This document shows, one piece after another, positions 18,774 through 30,234 of a stretch of 64,000 nt of DNA. This DNA is from Theocolax elegans (lineage: Eukaryota > Arthropoda > Insecta > Hymenoptera > Cerocephalidae): positions 10,699,703-10,763,702 of the forward strand of contig CM047431.1 in NCBI GenBank assembly GCA_026168455.1, given 5' to 3'. Position 1 is the first letter of the stretch, and each line of letters starts with the position of its first letter. The position numbers and the translations under genes are program-made. The notes beneath the pieces are model-generated. The model did not search any database, was not told the DNA's origin, and saw nothing but the letters and a program-made list of their open reading frames with translations.

Positions 18774-19642
18774 ACTTGAAAAGCGCATTACAAAATATGA
18801 GTAAAAATATTATTATATAAGTAAAACTGGTATGAATATAAATACGCGCCCCTTTATCCAGCCCAAATCGACGTTATAAAGATGAAAGTGTCGGATAAGC
18901 AGTGTGATGTAGCAACATCACTAGACGTCACATGTGGGGCCGTATACTTCCGTGTGCACAAACCCTTATTTGCGCACCACTCCGTGTCAGTATCCGGGTA
19001 CTGTCCCCGACAATTGGAATCGTCCGCGAGGCAGTACACTCAACATACGGTCTTCACTCGTACCGGGACGGAAATCGCGCATATCGAGTATAGGGAATTC
19101 GGAGCGCGGGTAGTGGGGGAACCCGTGAGTATTATAATCTAATACACGTGTTATAGTAGGAACTAAATTTATATTTGAATTTCTTGCTATTAGGGACCAA
19201 CTAGGGATTGATATAGTGATCTATTAGACAAATCACGGGATGGCTTTATTAGATATGAGACTTCCGTAGAGATAATTATAAAGACATATTACGTTATACG
19301 ACAGTAATTACCTCAAATACGGAAAGTCGTTTATGATACCTGTGATGGATGCAGAAGGGTCGGAAAATTATAATATTACAGGATCCCTTGCAGGTAACGA
19401 GATAGAGAGAGACGAAAGATAGGGATGTTATTAGATAGAGGAGGATAATAAATCGAAGTAGTCCGGCGTGGTTCTGAAAACGGATCCTCGCCATTCTGTT
19501 CAATTCATTTTCATAGTTAGAATATTGTTAAGGGAGTGTACGTTAAGGAGGACTTTAGGAGATCTGCATAATAATTGCTAAATATAGCTCTGGATCAAGA
19601 AGGAAAATAAGGAGAAATTTAGAACCCGATACATTTATACAT
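18774..19642. other. Intergenic; one weak small reading frame
   Basis: An 86-codon frame (18882-19142) begins with ATG about 30 bases after a TATA-like ATATAAATA and runs into a donor-like sequence (GTGAGTATT at about 19122). Its product (MKVSDKQCDVATS...) is not recognised; it could be the first exon of something or part of an old LTR. The remainder is AT-rich without recognised content. Confidence 0.25.
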
Positions 19643-20621
19643 TGTAACGGAGTGGTTCGGGGAAAGATAAGACCCCGGTTAGGCCCAACTTACCGACCGA
19701 GGTAGTGATGTCCCACGATGCAGCCCGGAACCCTTTTGTTTCCCGTGAAATCCTATTAACAACACCAAAGACCTTGTTTGGCTCTAAATTAGTGTTTTGG
19801 GCCTTATGCCCAGAATTAGCCGACCAGAATATACACCGGAGAAGATGGTATTCGTCGGGAAGAAAAACAACCGGGAAAACTAACCAACAAGCTTGACAAT
19901 TTATTTATTCGGCGAGATGGACCGAGTCATTTTATTAAATAAATAAATAAACAATAACAATAGAACAGTAACATCTAATGGGAATTGTACCGTCGACTAC
20001 CCTTCGAGGTCATTGCAAAAAGAACAGTTAAAAAGTACTAACCAGCGGCGAAATCGGCAACCGATCCGCGAACGATCGGTCGCATAACCTGATGGCTACG
20101 TTACACATTGTGACGTTACGCCGCGTGACGATTCGCTCTGTCGTAATAGGCTCTGACTACCCCGACGGAATTTGTCGCGAGCGGGAGGAAAAGAGTGAGA
20201 CTCCCTCACTTGGACTGTACCAGAAATATGAGAATATACGGACGGAACACGCTGCGCTACTTATCGTGATATACGCAAGTCACCGTTCGAACAGCATTGA
20301 CCGGCGTTAAAGGCCTCGCGAAAGACTTCACGTCTCTATCCCTCTTTCTCTCTCTCTCTCTCGCTCTCTCTCTCACTGTAAGTAGGCATGGTTGATCGCT
20401 TGGCGGCTCCTAGCAAAGTTTGTTTTTCTGTAGTAATCCTGCCTCCGGGCGTTGTTTTCAGCTCATCCTTGCTCGCTAAAATTTGCAAGACGTCGGGGTG
20501 AGTGTTATCTTCACCTTTAGGTTCGTCTTGCTCTCTAAGTGGTAGTTTGTTTCTTCGAGGGATTTTTGAGGTTAGTTGGAGTTTTCGAGCACATTGTCGA
20601 GTTATGTAAATATTCCCCGTC

Positions 20622-21854
20622 ATGGCTCCGACCGGTGGCGACATCTCTGGGACGCCACGGCAGACTACAACCAAGCGGAGAAGAACAGTCGGTGAGGATG
20701 GTCTTGACGTTGACGACACGCTACCTACTCAAGATGCTTTCCTGTCAGCTGATGAACTGCGATCCATTATTCGCAATACTAGTAAGGAGAGGCAGGGAGA
20801 AGAAGGATATTCTGCGATCGGCAATAAACGGATTATGTGACGCTATTAATTTATTATCTACTGCGTGTGCAGCACAAAGTGCTGTTAATACTACACATAC
20901 AGCTTACGCGAGTACTTTTAGTAGCTTAACGAGTGTTATTAACAAGTCCAATGAAATTTTTTCTAGTTCTTGTGATCGTCTCGAGAGGATATCTAGGACA
21001 GCCTGTACAGTAAGTTCTACCTCTGGAATTGCTGCTCAGCGAGCTTCCTTTGCGGATGTCGTCTCGGCTTCTGGATGCCCGGGGCCCTCGAGGAGGGAGC
21101 AAGCTGTTGGAATTGAATCGATGCGTCCCATTCGAAGAGAAGCTACGTGCAGCAGAGTGGTGATTGGGCCACGAGAGAATTTTAAGAGTAAATTTGAGTC
21201 CTCCAAGGTTACTAAGGACACAATTAAAAATTGCATCGACCCAGTCAAATGTAAATTTGGAATTAAGAGAATTTTCAATGGATCAAACTGTGCTGTGATC
21301 ATTGAGGGAGACAATATTGACCCAGCGAAGGTGAGAGAGATTTCTGCTCTGCATGAGGCAGGGCTTGAGGTCAAGATTGACTCTAGACTCAACCCAAGGC
21401 TGTTTATCAGAGGTATTCCGGTAGAATTGAAAAAAGAGGATATTCCGAGATGTATCGCTGAGCAGAATTTTGATAATGTATCAGTAGACGATTTTAAAGT
21501 GGTTTATTTATTTCCGGTGCGTCAAGGTAGTAACATCGTGAGGTACTTGTCGCTCGTACCAAGGTCAATGTTGGCTGGAGTTCCTGTAGTCTCGAGGATC
21601 ATGTATCGATTCTTCAATGTTATAATTGCAGCCGTTTTAATCATTTAGCAAAAGATTGTAAGGAGAAGGTTTGCTGTCATTTTTGTGCCGAAGAGCACAA
21701 CTCGCTAGATTGTAGTAATAAGACTGTTCATAAGTGTGTAAATTGTATGTCGACGAAACCCGATAATTGTAACCACGCTTCGAACGACCGTTTTAACTGC
21801 CCTGTCCTACGAAAGAAGATTGCATATAAGATGAACTTTATTAATTATGGTTAG
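20622..21854 (+). pseudogene. LINE F ORF1 (gag-like, zinc-knuckle protein) with frameshifts
   Basis: The first 72 codons (MAPTGGDISGTPRQ...) are open from ATG at 20622. A frameshift near 20770-20830 moves the reading to the frame that carries SAINGLCDAINLLSTACAAQ through LFIRGIPVELKKEDIP (to about 21590). A second shift leads to the frame with Cys-rich knuckles (CYNCSRFNHLAKDC, CCHFCAEEHNSLDC, KCVNC) and a stop at 21852-21854. The middle part looks like the RRM-like region of Jockey-type ORF1 proteins. ORF1 overlaps the ORF2 start by 8 bases. Two indels in an otherwise well kept element could be old mutations or base-calling errors. Confidence 0.75.
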
Positions 21855-24693
21855 TCAGCAACGTTCGAATAGTGCATGTAGTTCTGTTTTTAATTTGAGA
21901 ATAGGGCACTGTAACGCTCAGTCACTCTCGGCGCATATTACTGATATTAATGAGGTTATTCTAAAGCATGATTTACATGTCTTGGGTATCAGCGAATCTT
22001 GGTTGTCGCACTCATCGCTTAGGATATCATTTGAAATTCAAGGTTATACTCTTTTTCGGGTTGATCGCGTAGGTAAGATTGGTGTAGGTGTGGCCCTTTA
22101 TGTTAAGGACTCTCTTGGTGCGCGATTCTGTACTTCATCAGCCCAGTCGCTATTGTACGTGAAGAGGCCGGAATTTATTCTTGTTGAAATAACTGTAACC
22201 TGTTTTAAGATTCTATGTATTGTTGTTTACAGTCCTCCAAAGGCCGGCTACTGGAGTGATGTTGAGGAGGCGATACTGAATCACGATGGTGGATACGACA
22301 ATATTGTATTAATGGGGGACTTTAACATTGACTGGTCTCACACTTCAACCCCGTGCACTATTCTGAGGGAGTCTTTAGATTCATGTAATCTCTATCCGAT
22401 TCCATTCGAGGCTACGCATCATTGTGGAAGGGGAGATTCACACTCCACCATTGATTACATCTGTGTTGGTGATCTATCGACACTCAAGAATTTTAGTCAA
22501 CATAGGTATCCGGCTATCTCAGATCATGATGTGTTAGTCGCTGTTCTCGTCTATGAGGTTCCCTGCTCTGCTCGCGGTTATATAGTTAGAAGGTCTTTTA
22601 GAGAGTGGGATTCCACCGCGTTTGGGAGAGACCTAGATTCCACCGATTGGTCCCAGCTTTTTAATTGCAATAACATTGATAGGAAGGTACAGCTGCTCAA
22701 TGGTCGTCTGCTCGAATTGCTCGATTTGCATGCTCCTGTACGCAGATTCAAGGTGGGTAAGAGACATTGTCCATGGTATTCGCTGGATATTAGGAACCTT
22801 ATCATTTGTCGTAATAAAGCCTGGAAAAGTTATAGACGGACTGGCAGAGATGCTGCACGTATAGAATATAGACGGTTGCGTAATAGAGTACAGACATTAA
22901 TTAGAAATGCTCGATTTGAATATTATAGATCTAGGTTTAATGATTGTCGCACGGGGTCGGACATGTGGAAGGTGGTAGATGAAATTGGTCTTAAATCTAC
23001 TCGTTCGGGGTGCGTTAGTTTACCCGTCTCGGTAAACGATTTAAATGCACACTTTGTGGGTGTAGGTCAGCCTAGAGCCCTTCATTTTCCATTTTCTTAT
23101 ACTCAGTGTTCGCTGGATCGGAAGCTTTTCTTCAAACACGTAGAAGCTAGTGATCTCCGTCGGGCTTTGCTGTTGTCCAAGTCGAATGCTTCTGGTATTG
23201 ACGGTATCCCGCTTAGAATCATCAAGGAGTCTATTCCATCTATTGTTCCGATTTTACTGCACACTTTTGATGAGTCGCTGCAGTCAGGAGTTTTCCCAAA
23301 ATGTTGGAAAGTGGCTCTGGTCAGACCTCTTCCTAAGATGCCTCAGTCGACGGATGCGGGGGATTTTAGACCTATTAGTATTTTGTGTTCTACAGCTAAG
23401 TTGCTGGTATCTATTGCGCATGAATTTATTATGGCTCACGTTATAGATCGTGGTTACATCTCTCGTTTCCAGTCTGGGTTTCGTAAACGCCACAGTGTGC
23501 ATTCGGCTTTGATAAAGATGGTTGATGACATCAGAGAGGGTATTGATAATGGCTGTGTCACCCTTACGGTGACAATTGATTTCAAACAGGCCTTCGATTC
23601 GGTCAATATCGAACTGCTTTGCGAAAAGTTGCGTTTTTATGATCTCTCTGAGTCTGTAGTTGGATGGTGTAGATCTTACCTTACGGATAGGTCGCAGTTT
23701 GTGATGTCGGGCAGGGATGAGAGGTCAGAGTCTCTTGCGAGACTTAGAGGAGTCCCTCAGGGCTCTGTTTTGGGCCCTTTATTATTTCTTTTGTTTATTA
23801 ATGACTTGCCTGACTGCCTGGCTGATTGTTTTTACCATTTATATGCTGATGATTTCGTTATCTATGTGCGGGGCAGGTTTAAGGACTTATCATCGATTGT
23901 TGACACAGTGAATGACAACTTGAGGCGCATCTTACGGTGGTCGCTTGACAATGATTTGTCTGTTAACACCAGGAAGACTAAGGCGTTGTGGCTAGGATCT
24001 AGGGGATTCATTAGTAGAATTAGGCTTGAAAATGTTCCTGATATTGTTCTTGACGGTGCTGTTATTGAGACCTGCTCTTCCCTGAGGAATCTGGGTGTTA
24101 CTTTGGACTCAACGTTGTCATGGCGTGAGCAGAGTGTTGCCACCGTAAAAAGATGTCATGGCTCCTTGCTAAGGCTAAGAAGATGTGGAGATGCGATTCC
24201 TTTTAGCGTTCGTCTGTCTCTCGTTAAGGCGTTGGTCTTTCCTTTTTTGGATTTATGCCCTGGTTTATTTTTGGATTTGTCTGGCGAACTCATACTTAAG
24301 CTCTCCAGATGTAAAAATGCTGCATTAAGATTTGCTACGGGCCTTAAAAAATGGGAGCATATCACCCCAACATATGTAGCAAGCAGGATTCTTTCCTTTT
24401 CTTTAAGGAGGGATTATCTGTGTCTATGTATGTTGGCGAGTATTTTATCATCTGGCTTACCCGACTATCTTGCCGATTCTTTTGTTTTTCGAGGACCTGC
24501 GGGAGTTGGTTCAAGGCGAGGGTCAGAGTTCGACTTACTGGTTAGACGCACTTCCACCGAGTGCTTCAAGCACTCCTTTTCTATCGGAGTTACTGTGCTG
24601 TGGAATGCTCTTCCAGATGACCTGAAGTCCTTGTTCAACTCCCCGGTTTTTAAATTTAAGCTGTGTGAGTTTTTACTTAAGAAAGTCGCCTGA
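21847..24693 (+). CDS. LINE F ORF2 (endonuclease and reverse transcriptase)
   Basis: The uninterrupted 948-codon frame starts with ATG at 21847. The AP-type endonuclease occupies residues ~15-235 (GHCNAQSL, ISESWL, GDFNIDWSH near 158, SDHDVLV near 225). The reverse transcriptase follows: SGFRKRHSVHSAL, TIDFKQAFDSVN near 576 (motif A), VPQGSVLGPLL near 635 and YADDFVIY near 666 (motif C). A C-terminal region ends LWNALPDDLKSLFNSPVFK. All catalytic boxes seem intact, so the product could be active. It cuts target DNA and primes cDNA synthesis there. No RNase H domain is visible. Confidence 0.9.
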   Translation: MVSQQRSNSACSSVFNLRIGHCNAQSLSAHITDINEVILKHDLHVLGISESWLSHSSLRISFEIQGYTLFRVDRVGKIGVGVALYVKDSLGARFCTSSAQSLLYVKRPEFILVEITVTCFKILCIVVYSPPKAGYWSDVEEAILNHDGGYDNIVLMGDFNIDWSHTSTPCTILRESLDSCNLYPIPFEATHHCGRGDSHSTIDYICVGDLSTLKNFSQHRYPAISDHDVLVAVLVYEVPCSARGYIVRRSFREWDSTAFGRDLDSTDWSQLFNCNNIDRKVQLLNGRLLELLDLHAPVRRFKVGKRHCPWYSLDIRNLIICRNKAWKSYRRTGRDAARIEYRRLRNRVQTLIRNARFEYYRSRFNDCRTGSDMWKVVDEIGLKSTRSGCVSLPVSVNDLNAHFVGVGQPRALHFPFSYTQCSLDRKLFFKHVEASDLRRALLLSKSNASGIDGIPLRIIKESIPSIVPILLHTFDESLQSGVFPKCWKVALVRPLPKMPQSTDAGDFRPISILCSTAKLLVSIAHEFIMAHVIDRGYISRFQSGFRKRHSVHSALIKMVDDIREGIDNGCVTLTVTIDFKQAFDSVNIELLCEKLRFYDLSESVVGWCRSYLTDRSQFVMSGRDERSESLARLRGVPQGSVLGPLLFLLFINDLPDCLADCFYHLYADDFVIYVRGRFKDLSSIVDTVNDNLRRILRWSLDNDLSVNTRKTKALWLGSRGFISRIRLENVPDIVLDGAVIETCSSLRNLGVTLDSTLSWREQSVATVKRCHGSLLRLRRCGDAIPFSVRLSLVKALVFPFLDLCPGLFLDLSGELILKLSRCKNAALRFATGLKKWEHITPTYVASRILSFSLRRDYLCLCMLASILSSGLPDYLADSFVFRGPAGVGSRRGSEFDLLVRRTSTECFKHSFSIGVTVLWNALPDDLKSLFNSPVFKFKLCEFLLKKVA

Positions 24694-25200
24694 GTTGATT
24701 GTGGTTGGATCGAGAATTACTTATTTTTAATAATTTTATACAGTTGGCAGCGTGGACGCGTTTGTTATTATCTCTGTGATACACTAAGTTTCGTATTTAT
24801 ATTGATAATTTTCTTTTATTTTATTATTATTTATATTTATATTTACATTTTTAAATTATTATATATTTTATTTTTATTTTTACTTATTATGTATTATACA
24901 TTTGTATACTTTTATATTTTATTTCTTAAAAACTTAAAATTTTATGTAAATATTGTTGTTACGACGAAATTTCAATTTTTGTAAGTAATTTATGTATTAC
25001 TGAGACACGGCTAGTCAGGACCTTGAGTCCTGTGTCGTTAATAAATGATCAATCAATCAATCAATCAATCTCACTCTCACGGTGGTCGCCGCCTCGGCTT
25101 TTCATCTTTTCCGTGGACGGATAAGAAGAGTGGAGGCGAACGGCCGTGCTCAGCGAGTTGGGTCGTGCGGGGAAAACCTATCCGCACCCACACCGTTACA

Positions 25201-25248
25201 GACTCACCAACATTTCTTTGGTAAGCCCGATAAAACACACGATGTATA
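25201..25248. other. Short spacer after the LTR-like end
   Basis: It begins GACTCACC and leads to the TA-flanked TIR element. A primer-binding site could be expected here if the LTR belonged to a full element; none is convincing. Confidence 0.3.
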
Positions 25249-26654
25249 TGAGCAAATCCACAGAACCTTTAATTTTGGGGAAGCGGGTAATATAGTAGTA
25301 AATAAGCAGACTTAGCAACATTATAACAACGGTTTCTGGTAGAAAAAGTAATTCGATGAAGGGTCCTTATTATTTTTTTAAAGTTGTTTTCATTAACTTT
25401 TTGTTAGAGGCTTCATAAAGTTGCATTTTTGCAAATTTGACGATGGCAGTAGTACTCATCTTCTATTTTTTAAGCTTATAGAAATTATAATTCTTCACCA
25501 AATGTTACAGAAATTTTTTTTGACAACCTACACAATCTACCCTATTAAACTAAAAGTGTTAGAATAGTGTGCCTTCATGATACAGAAAAATAAAAATCGC
25601 AACTCTTGAGGAAGTCAGTTTTTGTAAATTTAGGAAATTTTAGAATTTTGATATTATACAAAGATAAGTTTTGTTTATAGCTATTGTGACTAATATTGCT
25701 TTTTTCGATTTGCAATAAGGATTCTTATTCTTTTTTGTGCTTAGCTGTGCCTCTTTTCTTTACAAGCAATTCTACCTTAAACTTTTCAAAATCTCGGGCC
25801 CCTAGTCTTCCAAATTTTCATTTTCGCATGGCACACTCGACATTCACAAAAAAAGCATATATAAACTATATCTCTCTACATTTTAGTAGATTATTGAGTC
25901 ATCTACGTAAAACCTCAATTGAATTTTTTGTTCATTTAGATAATATAAGCTGTATAAAAGTATAAACATTTTATACCTTTGAACTGAAGTCCAAATTGAC
26001 TATACGAAATAGGTTATTTCAACAGAAAAGCTAATATAAATACACACACACACACACACACCCGCGCGCGCGCACACATACACACACATATCATTCAGTC
26101 AGCCTTACGCAAGTAGTTTGTTTACCATTAAAGAGAAGTATACGAAAAGAAAATTATTTATCATGTAATGAATGTTTCAAATAATTTGCCATGTACTCAT
26201 TACCAATTGAAACCTTCAAGTTGGAAGATTTATGGAGCAAAAAATGAAATTCCTGTTACAAGTACTCAAACAAAAAAAACCATTGTTACTAGGAAAAGAA
26301 AATTACAGTACTGTAACGGCATTTGAAAACATCCTTTTATATGAAAAATTGTTGTTAGATATTTCAATTTTTGTGAAATAAGAGTCTTAATTATGTTGTT
26401 ATATTCATAAATTATAGAATAAAAAATGTTCTGTTTATTTACGAAGTGATTTTTTATAATTAACCCTATGATACCCCTCATCAATATTTTAATCGTCAAT
26501 TTCTTAGATAAGTATTGAAAAGAAATAGGGGCCCTCATATTTTCCTACTATTTAACCTCTAAAGAAGTAAAAATCTCCATTAAAATCAATGTGCCTCCCA
26601 AAAAAAAAAAAAAAATTTTTCAAATGAAAATCAAAGGTTCCGTGGATTTGCTCA
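25249..26654. mobile_element. Non-autonomous DNA element with ~28-bp TIRs and TA duplication
   Basis: The left end reads TGAGCAAATCCACAGAACC and the right end, on the opposite strand, TGAGCAAATCCACGGAACC; the match goes on for about 28 bp with two differences. TA lies on each side (25247-25248 and 26655-26656), as in Tc1/mariner-type insertion. The 1.4-kb interior is AT-rich, with a (CA)n/(CG)n microsatellite at 26042-26090 and no frame resembling a transposase. Mariner-like ancestry is inference from the TA alone. Confidence 0.65.
26042..26090. repeat. (CA)n with (CG)n core
   Basis: ACAC repeats broken by CCCGCGCGCGCG, a purine-pyrimidine alternation inside the TIR element. Confidence 0.9.
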
Positions 26655-26656
26655 TA

Positions 26657-27109
26657 TGCCTGTCGAGAAACACCGGGCGCGCGTATAAATATTATATATT
26701 TATTTGATCATTGTTATATTGATTGTATTGATTGCATTATATCTATTGGTGAGTCATTTTAATTACTAATATAATATGTGATATTATTATTAGTGGGGAC
26801 TATAGGGAGTGAGTTAGTGCACGTTACATTAATTATTTAAATTATTTATCTAATAATTGAAATATTCTTTCTCTCTCGTGGTTAGTGGTGACACGGGATC
26901 TATCCTTAGATCCCGTAATAAAATATTATCAACCAGTGTTTTCTCTTTATGGTGTTAATATTCGTTATTGTGAGTGAATAAATATCCAGATATATATTAA
27001 TTCAACGGGACTTACTCTAGGTAGGTCCACTGGATTATTAAGGACGAATAAAACATTTGATATTTTACTGTTAATGTATGGGACCGGAAGGAATTTTATT
27101 TAATACTTT
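26657..27109. other. AT-rich DNA with a 10-bp hairpin
   Basis: ACGGGATCTA (26893-26902) and TAGATCCCGT (26907-26916) form a perfect hairpin with loop TCCT, followed at once by AATAAAA. It could be a 3' processing or structural element of the adjacent BEL/Pao-like remnant. Nothing else is recognised. Confidence 0.4.
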
Positions 27110-28100
27110 TTAAAATATAAATTGTAGGCCAGCATCACAGTCGTTATATGGGGATATCCTTCAGCAGATTCAGGCTGCACCGAGGCTAAAGTCACTAAAA
27201 AAGATTCTCGCATCCAGCGTACCAGAGAAGCAAAACTGCTCGTCGAATTTTGAAGACCTCGAGTGGAGGCGTTAGATCTAGAGACGGCGATCTTGGCCAA
27301 CTAACTAGGTTAGCAGAGGCCCAGCTGTTAACTAACAAGTAGTCCATTATTATAAAAGTTATGGACGAGACCACAATGCTGGAAGAAATAGCGAAGGATA
27401 TCTTAATAACTTGTGACGATGTGCTTACATCACATGGCACTTAGATATTTTACTCTACGTTATAACACACGCACATTATTTCTTCCAGTAAACCTCCAGC
27501 ACCAGTCCTACTCCTTGGAAATGATCCTCCCTGATCCTTGGGTCCAGCACCATGTTAAGAAACCGTAGACCAGCAGTAGGTAACGCTCACCGGTTACACA
27601 TAGAGTGGCCTCTCTTTAACATTCAAGTCCTCGCTCCAGCCTAGTACCGAGTACCTGCAAAGAGTACCTGCAAAGGGCAAATTAGTTAATGATTTAATTT
27701 AAGAGATAAGAAGGACTGGGAAGCTGCGACAATATGCAATTCTCCCTGGGAATATAAGGAGGCACAGGAGACATCTAACCCTAGTGTTTGCACTAAGTTA
27801 GAGGTTAGAAACACCTCAAATCATAATACTACTGCTACGGAACCAGCCGCACTTACCTGATATCCTGGAGGTAAATGCTTCTCCGTAAGCACTCGTATGG
27901 AACCCGCATTTCAGCTAACTAGAGGAAATTACCCAGACACCCAGGTCGCTGTTGAAACTGCACCTAGAAGTCTCAAACAAACGGCCGAATTAGCATAACG
28001 AATTACTATTGAGGAACGATTCAAAGGTTACATGACACCGAAACCTCCTGCAGCACCAACCTCCAGCATCCTGAATATGTCCCAGTGAACATCCAAACTC
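27110..28100 (+). pseudogene. Degraded BEL/Pao-like gag remnant
   Basis: Interrupted frames between 27190 and 27440 read like a BEL/Pao gag N-terminus (LKKILASS, NFEDLEWRR, then LAEAQLLTNK and VMDETTMLEEIAKDIL). The rest up to 28100 carries repeated CCAGCACCA and a GAGTACCTGCAAA direct repeat (27650-27675) but no further domain. The assignment rests on remembered family style only. Confidence 0.3.
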
Positions 28101-28694
28101 CAGCACCACTATTCTTTCGATTCGCGAATGTCATCACGGAGATCTAGCAACGAACGGTCGGTGCAAATTACCGACCGTGCGTAGCCCGATGCGCGTGCGC
28201 TCGTGAGGCCGAGTATAGCTTACACACGACCGCTGACTCGAGAGTAACGACGAATGCGCAGCGTCTTTGCGCAGGGCTCGCTCCGAGACGAACCGAGCTG
28301 CCGTGAGAGCAGAGCTTCCCGAGCGGTGTACGAAACGAGCCGTATCGAGATTTTAGAACCAAAACATATAGTTAATATCCGCCCGCGTAAGTGATTGAGA
28401 TTTTCTTGGAGACGATTCTCCTAGTGTGTACGTGAGTTTCGCCTTCAGTTCTCCAGCTCCCTTTCTGTTAAAGTGTGTGTGTGCTCATCGCGTCAAACCG
28501 CGTTACTTTGATCGCGAAAATCGGCGAGTACCGTTTTTTTAGCCGTGACTTGCAAGCGGCGAATCTGTATAATACCCTAATGAGTTTCCGTTCGTTTTAA
28601 ATAAATAATCACATAAAGTCTTATTTCTTAAGTGATAGTGTTTTTATTTATTGATTTTGCGACCTCTGCCTTAATCCCCAGCGGAAGCATCACA
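28101..28694 (+). mobile_element. Possible LTR with U5 end like that at position 130
   Basis: The GC-rich block ends TTAATCCCCAGCGGAAGCATCACA, comparable to TGATCCCCAGTGTAGCGTTACA at 109-130. An AT-rich AATAAATAATC stretch precedes it by about 90 bases, as in an R-U5 region. The left boundary cannot be placed and no target duplication was found. Confidence 0.35.
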
Positions 28695-30234
28695 AACTGC
28701 AATATTATAACAAGTTGGTACTAAAAACAAGACTTATTAAAGAGAATACTAAATTTCTATTCTAACCATATAATACAAGAAAAAATATATATTGTACAAC
28801 TTATTGGCAGAACTATCAATTTATAGAATAATAGACTGCACGATCAAAATATTAAAGTATTAATAAAATTATTGTTAGAAAATAATTTTTAAAAATTCTA
28901 TTAAAAAATATCTGAAGTAGATTTAAAAAATTAAAATTTAGAAAAATAATACAACACACTTATGTCCAGACAAAACGTCTATTCCATTTTCACAAAATAT
29001 TTATTATAAAATATCAAACATTGTAGTAGATTATAATATTAACATGATTCAATAAATCAATATAAGTTTATTAAAAATCATAGATTTAGGTAAAGATGAG
29101 TCGAAACTGTTATTGTCTATAAAACTCCAAATCCTTCACATCTAGGTGGGGCATGGCGGATTTAACGGGTAAATTGGATTTCCGAATTACTAGTGAAAAT
29201 GTGTATATATTTAATTGAATTAATTTTTTGTAGGTTTTCAAATAATATTATTTTTTTCTAATATGTTTATGTATATATTCATTAATGCAGATTGCATATG
29301 AATTTATAAATATTAACTATTACATAGCCGCATCACATCTAACGACAGACATGTAAGGTATGATCTCGAGTTCCGTACTGAAGAGTCCAAACTAGAGATC
29401 GAGGACGAAACGCCTTTAATTTTTGTTTAATTATTTAAAAAAGGCGTACTCTGGGAAATTTCATTAACCACAGTGGATAAAGAATAAAATGTCCTTGTTT
29501 TATTCAAGAGCAAAGCATTTATTTCAGAAAGACTGTTAAATATACATATACATATATTAACTACTAAAATTCACGATTCTTCCAAAAGTTATAGCTTTAT
29601 TTTCTCAATCAAACTAATTATTAAGAAAATTAAAAATGAGACATTTCAAGTTTGAATTATAATTTGTTAGTAGCAATTTGCATAAATGGTCTACGATAGA
29701 CAGGAAAAAAGTTATAGTAAATATAAAAAGAAATTGAAATGGGGCATGATAGTCAGCGCAGCAAGGGCACCACGGACGCATGTAAACGGTTGTTTACTTA
29801 AGCAAAACGAAACAAATAATTTCTTAACCTCGTAAGTAGTTATGTGACCACCATGGACAGTCAAAACATGACCAACCATGACCCCGGTGAAAAAGGGAAA
29901 AATGCAGACTGTAGCACGAGATCTCAGGGGCGTAAATCGCTGAGTATGCATAATGTCGTACGAGTGTATCGTTGAGTCATATTTTACAATATTAGACATG
30001 TGATACAAATGTTCGGATGAATTTACTCGATTTTAACGTATTAAATATAAAACGATCACCTTTCGTTATCTAAATACATTACGCTTTCATGATTTACTAG
30101 GATAACACAATAACCGATTAAAGCATGTAAATCAGATATATATTTTTTCATTTAATAACTATTTCTATATTACAATATTTATGCAATTTTATAGTATATT
30201 GACTCTGGTGATAGTAAAATGAGTTAATTAATAT
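28695..30234. other. AT-rich, no recognised feature
   Basis: Only short shadow frames occur (for example 29712-30008 on the minus strand). No repeat or gene could be assigned. Confidence 0.5.

Larger units (their letters stand above)
20378..25070 (+). mobile_element. LINE F, near full-length two-ORF non-LTR retrotransposon
   Basis: The element starts after TCTCACT (20371-20377) in a (CT)n tract and ends in ATAAATGATCAATCAATC..., after which TCTCACT recurs (25069-25075). Part of that overlaps the tail, so the target duplication is 5-7 bp. It has a 5' leader, ORF1 with Cys-rich knuckles, ORF2 with endonuclease and RT, and a 3' region with the stem-loop GACACGG...CCTGTGTC, AATAAAT and a (CAAT)n tail. 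It appears Jockey/I-like; the exact clade cannot be settled here. Confidence 0.85.
19643..25200. mobile_element. LTR-like block interrupted by LINE F
   Basis: The left end TGTAACGG (19643) and the right end CCGTTACA (25200) are perfect 8-bp inverted termini. Without LINE F (20378-25070) the block is about 860 bp, a normal LTR length, with a GC-rich composition like the other LTRs here. The immediate flanks (ACAT and GACT) do not form a target duplication, so it may be one LTR of a larger lost element or a recombined copy. Confidence 0.5.

Noticed and set aside
29712..30008. A 98-codon minus-strand frame
   Set aside because: No recognisable motif, isolated in AT-rich DNA, and no start or splice context.
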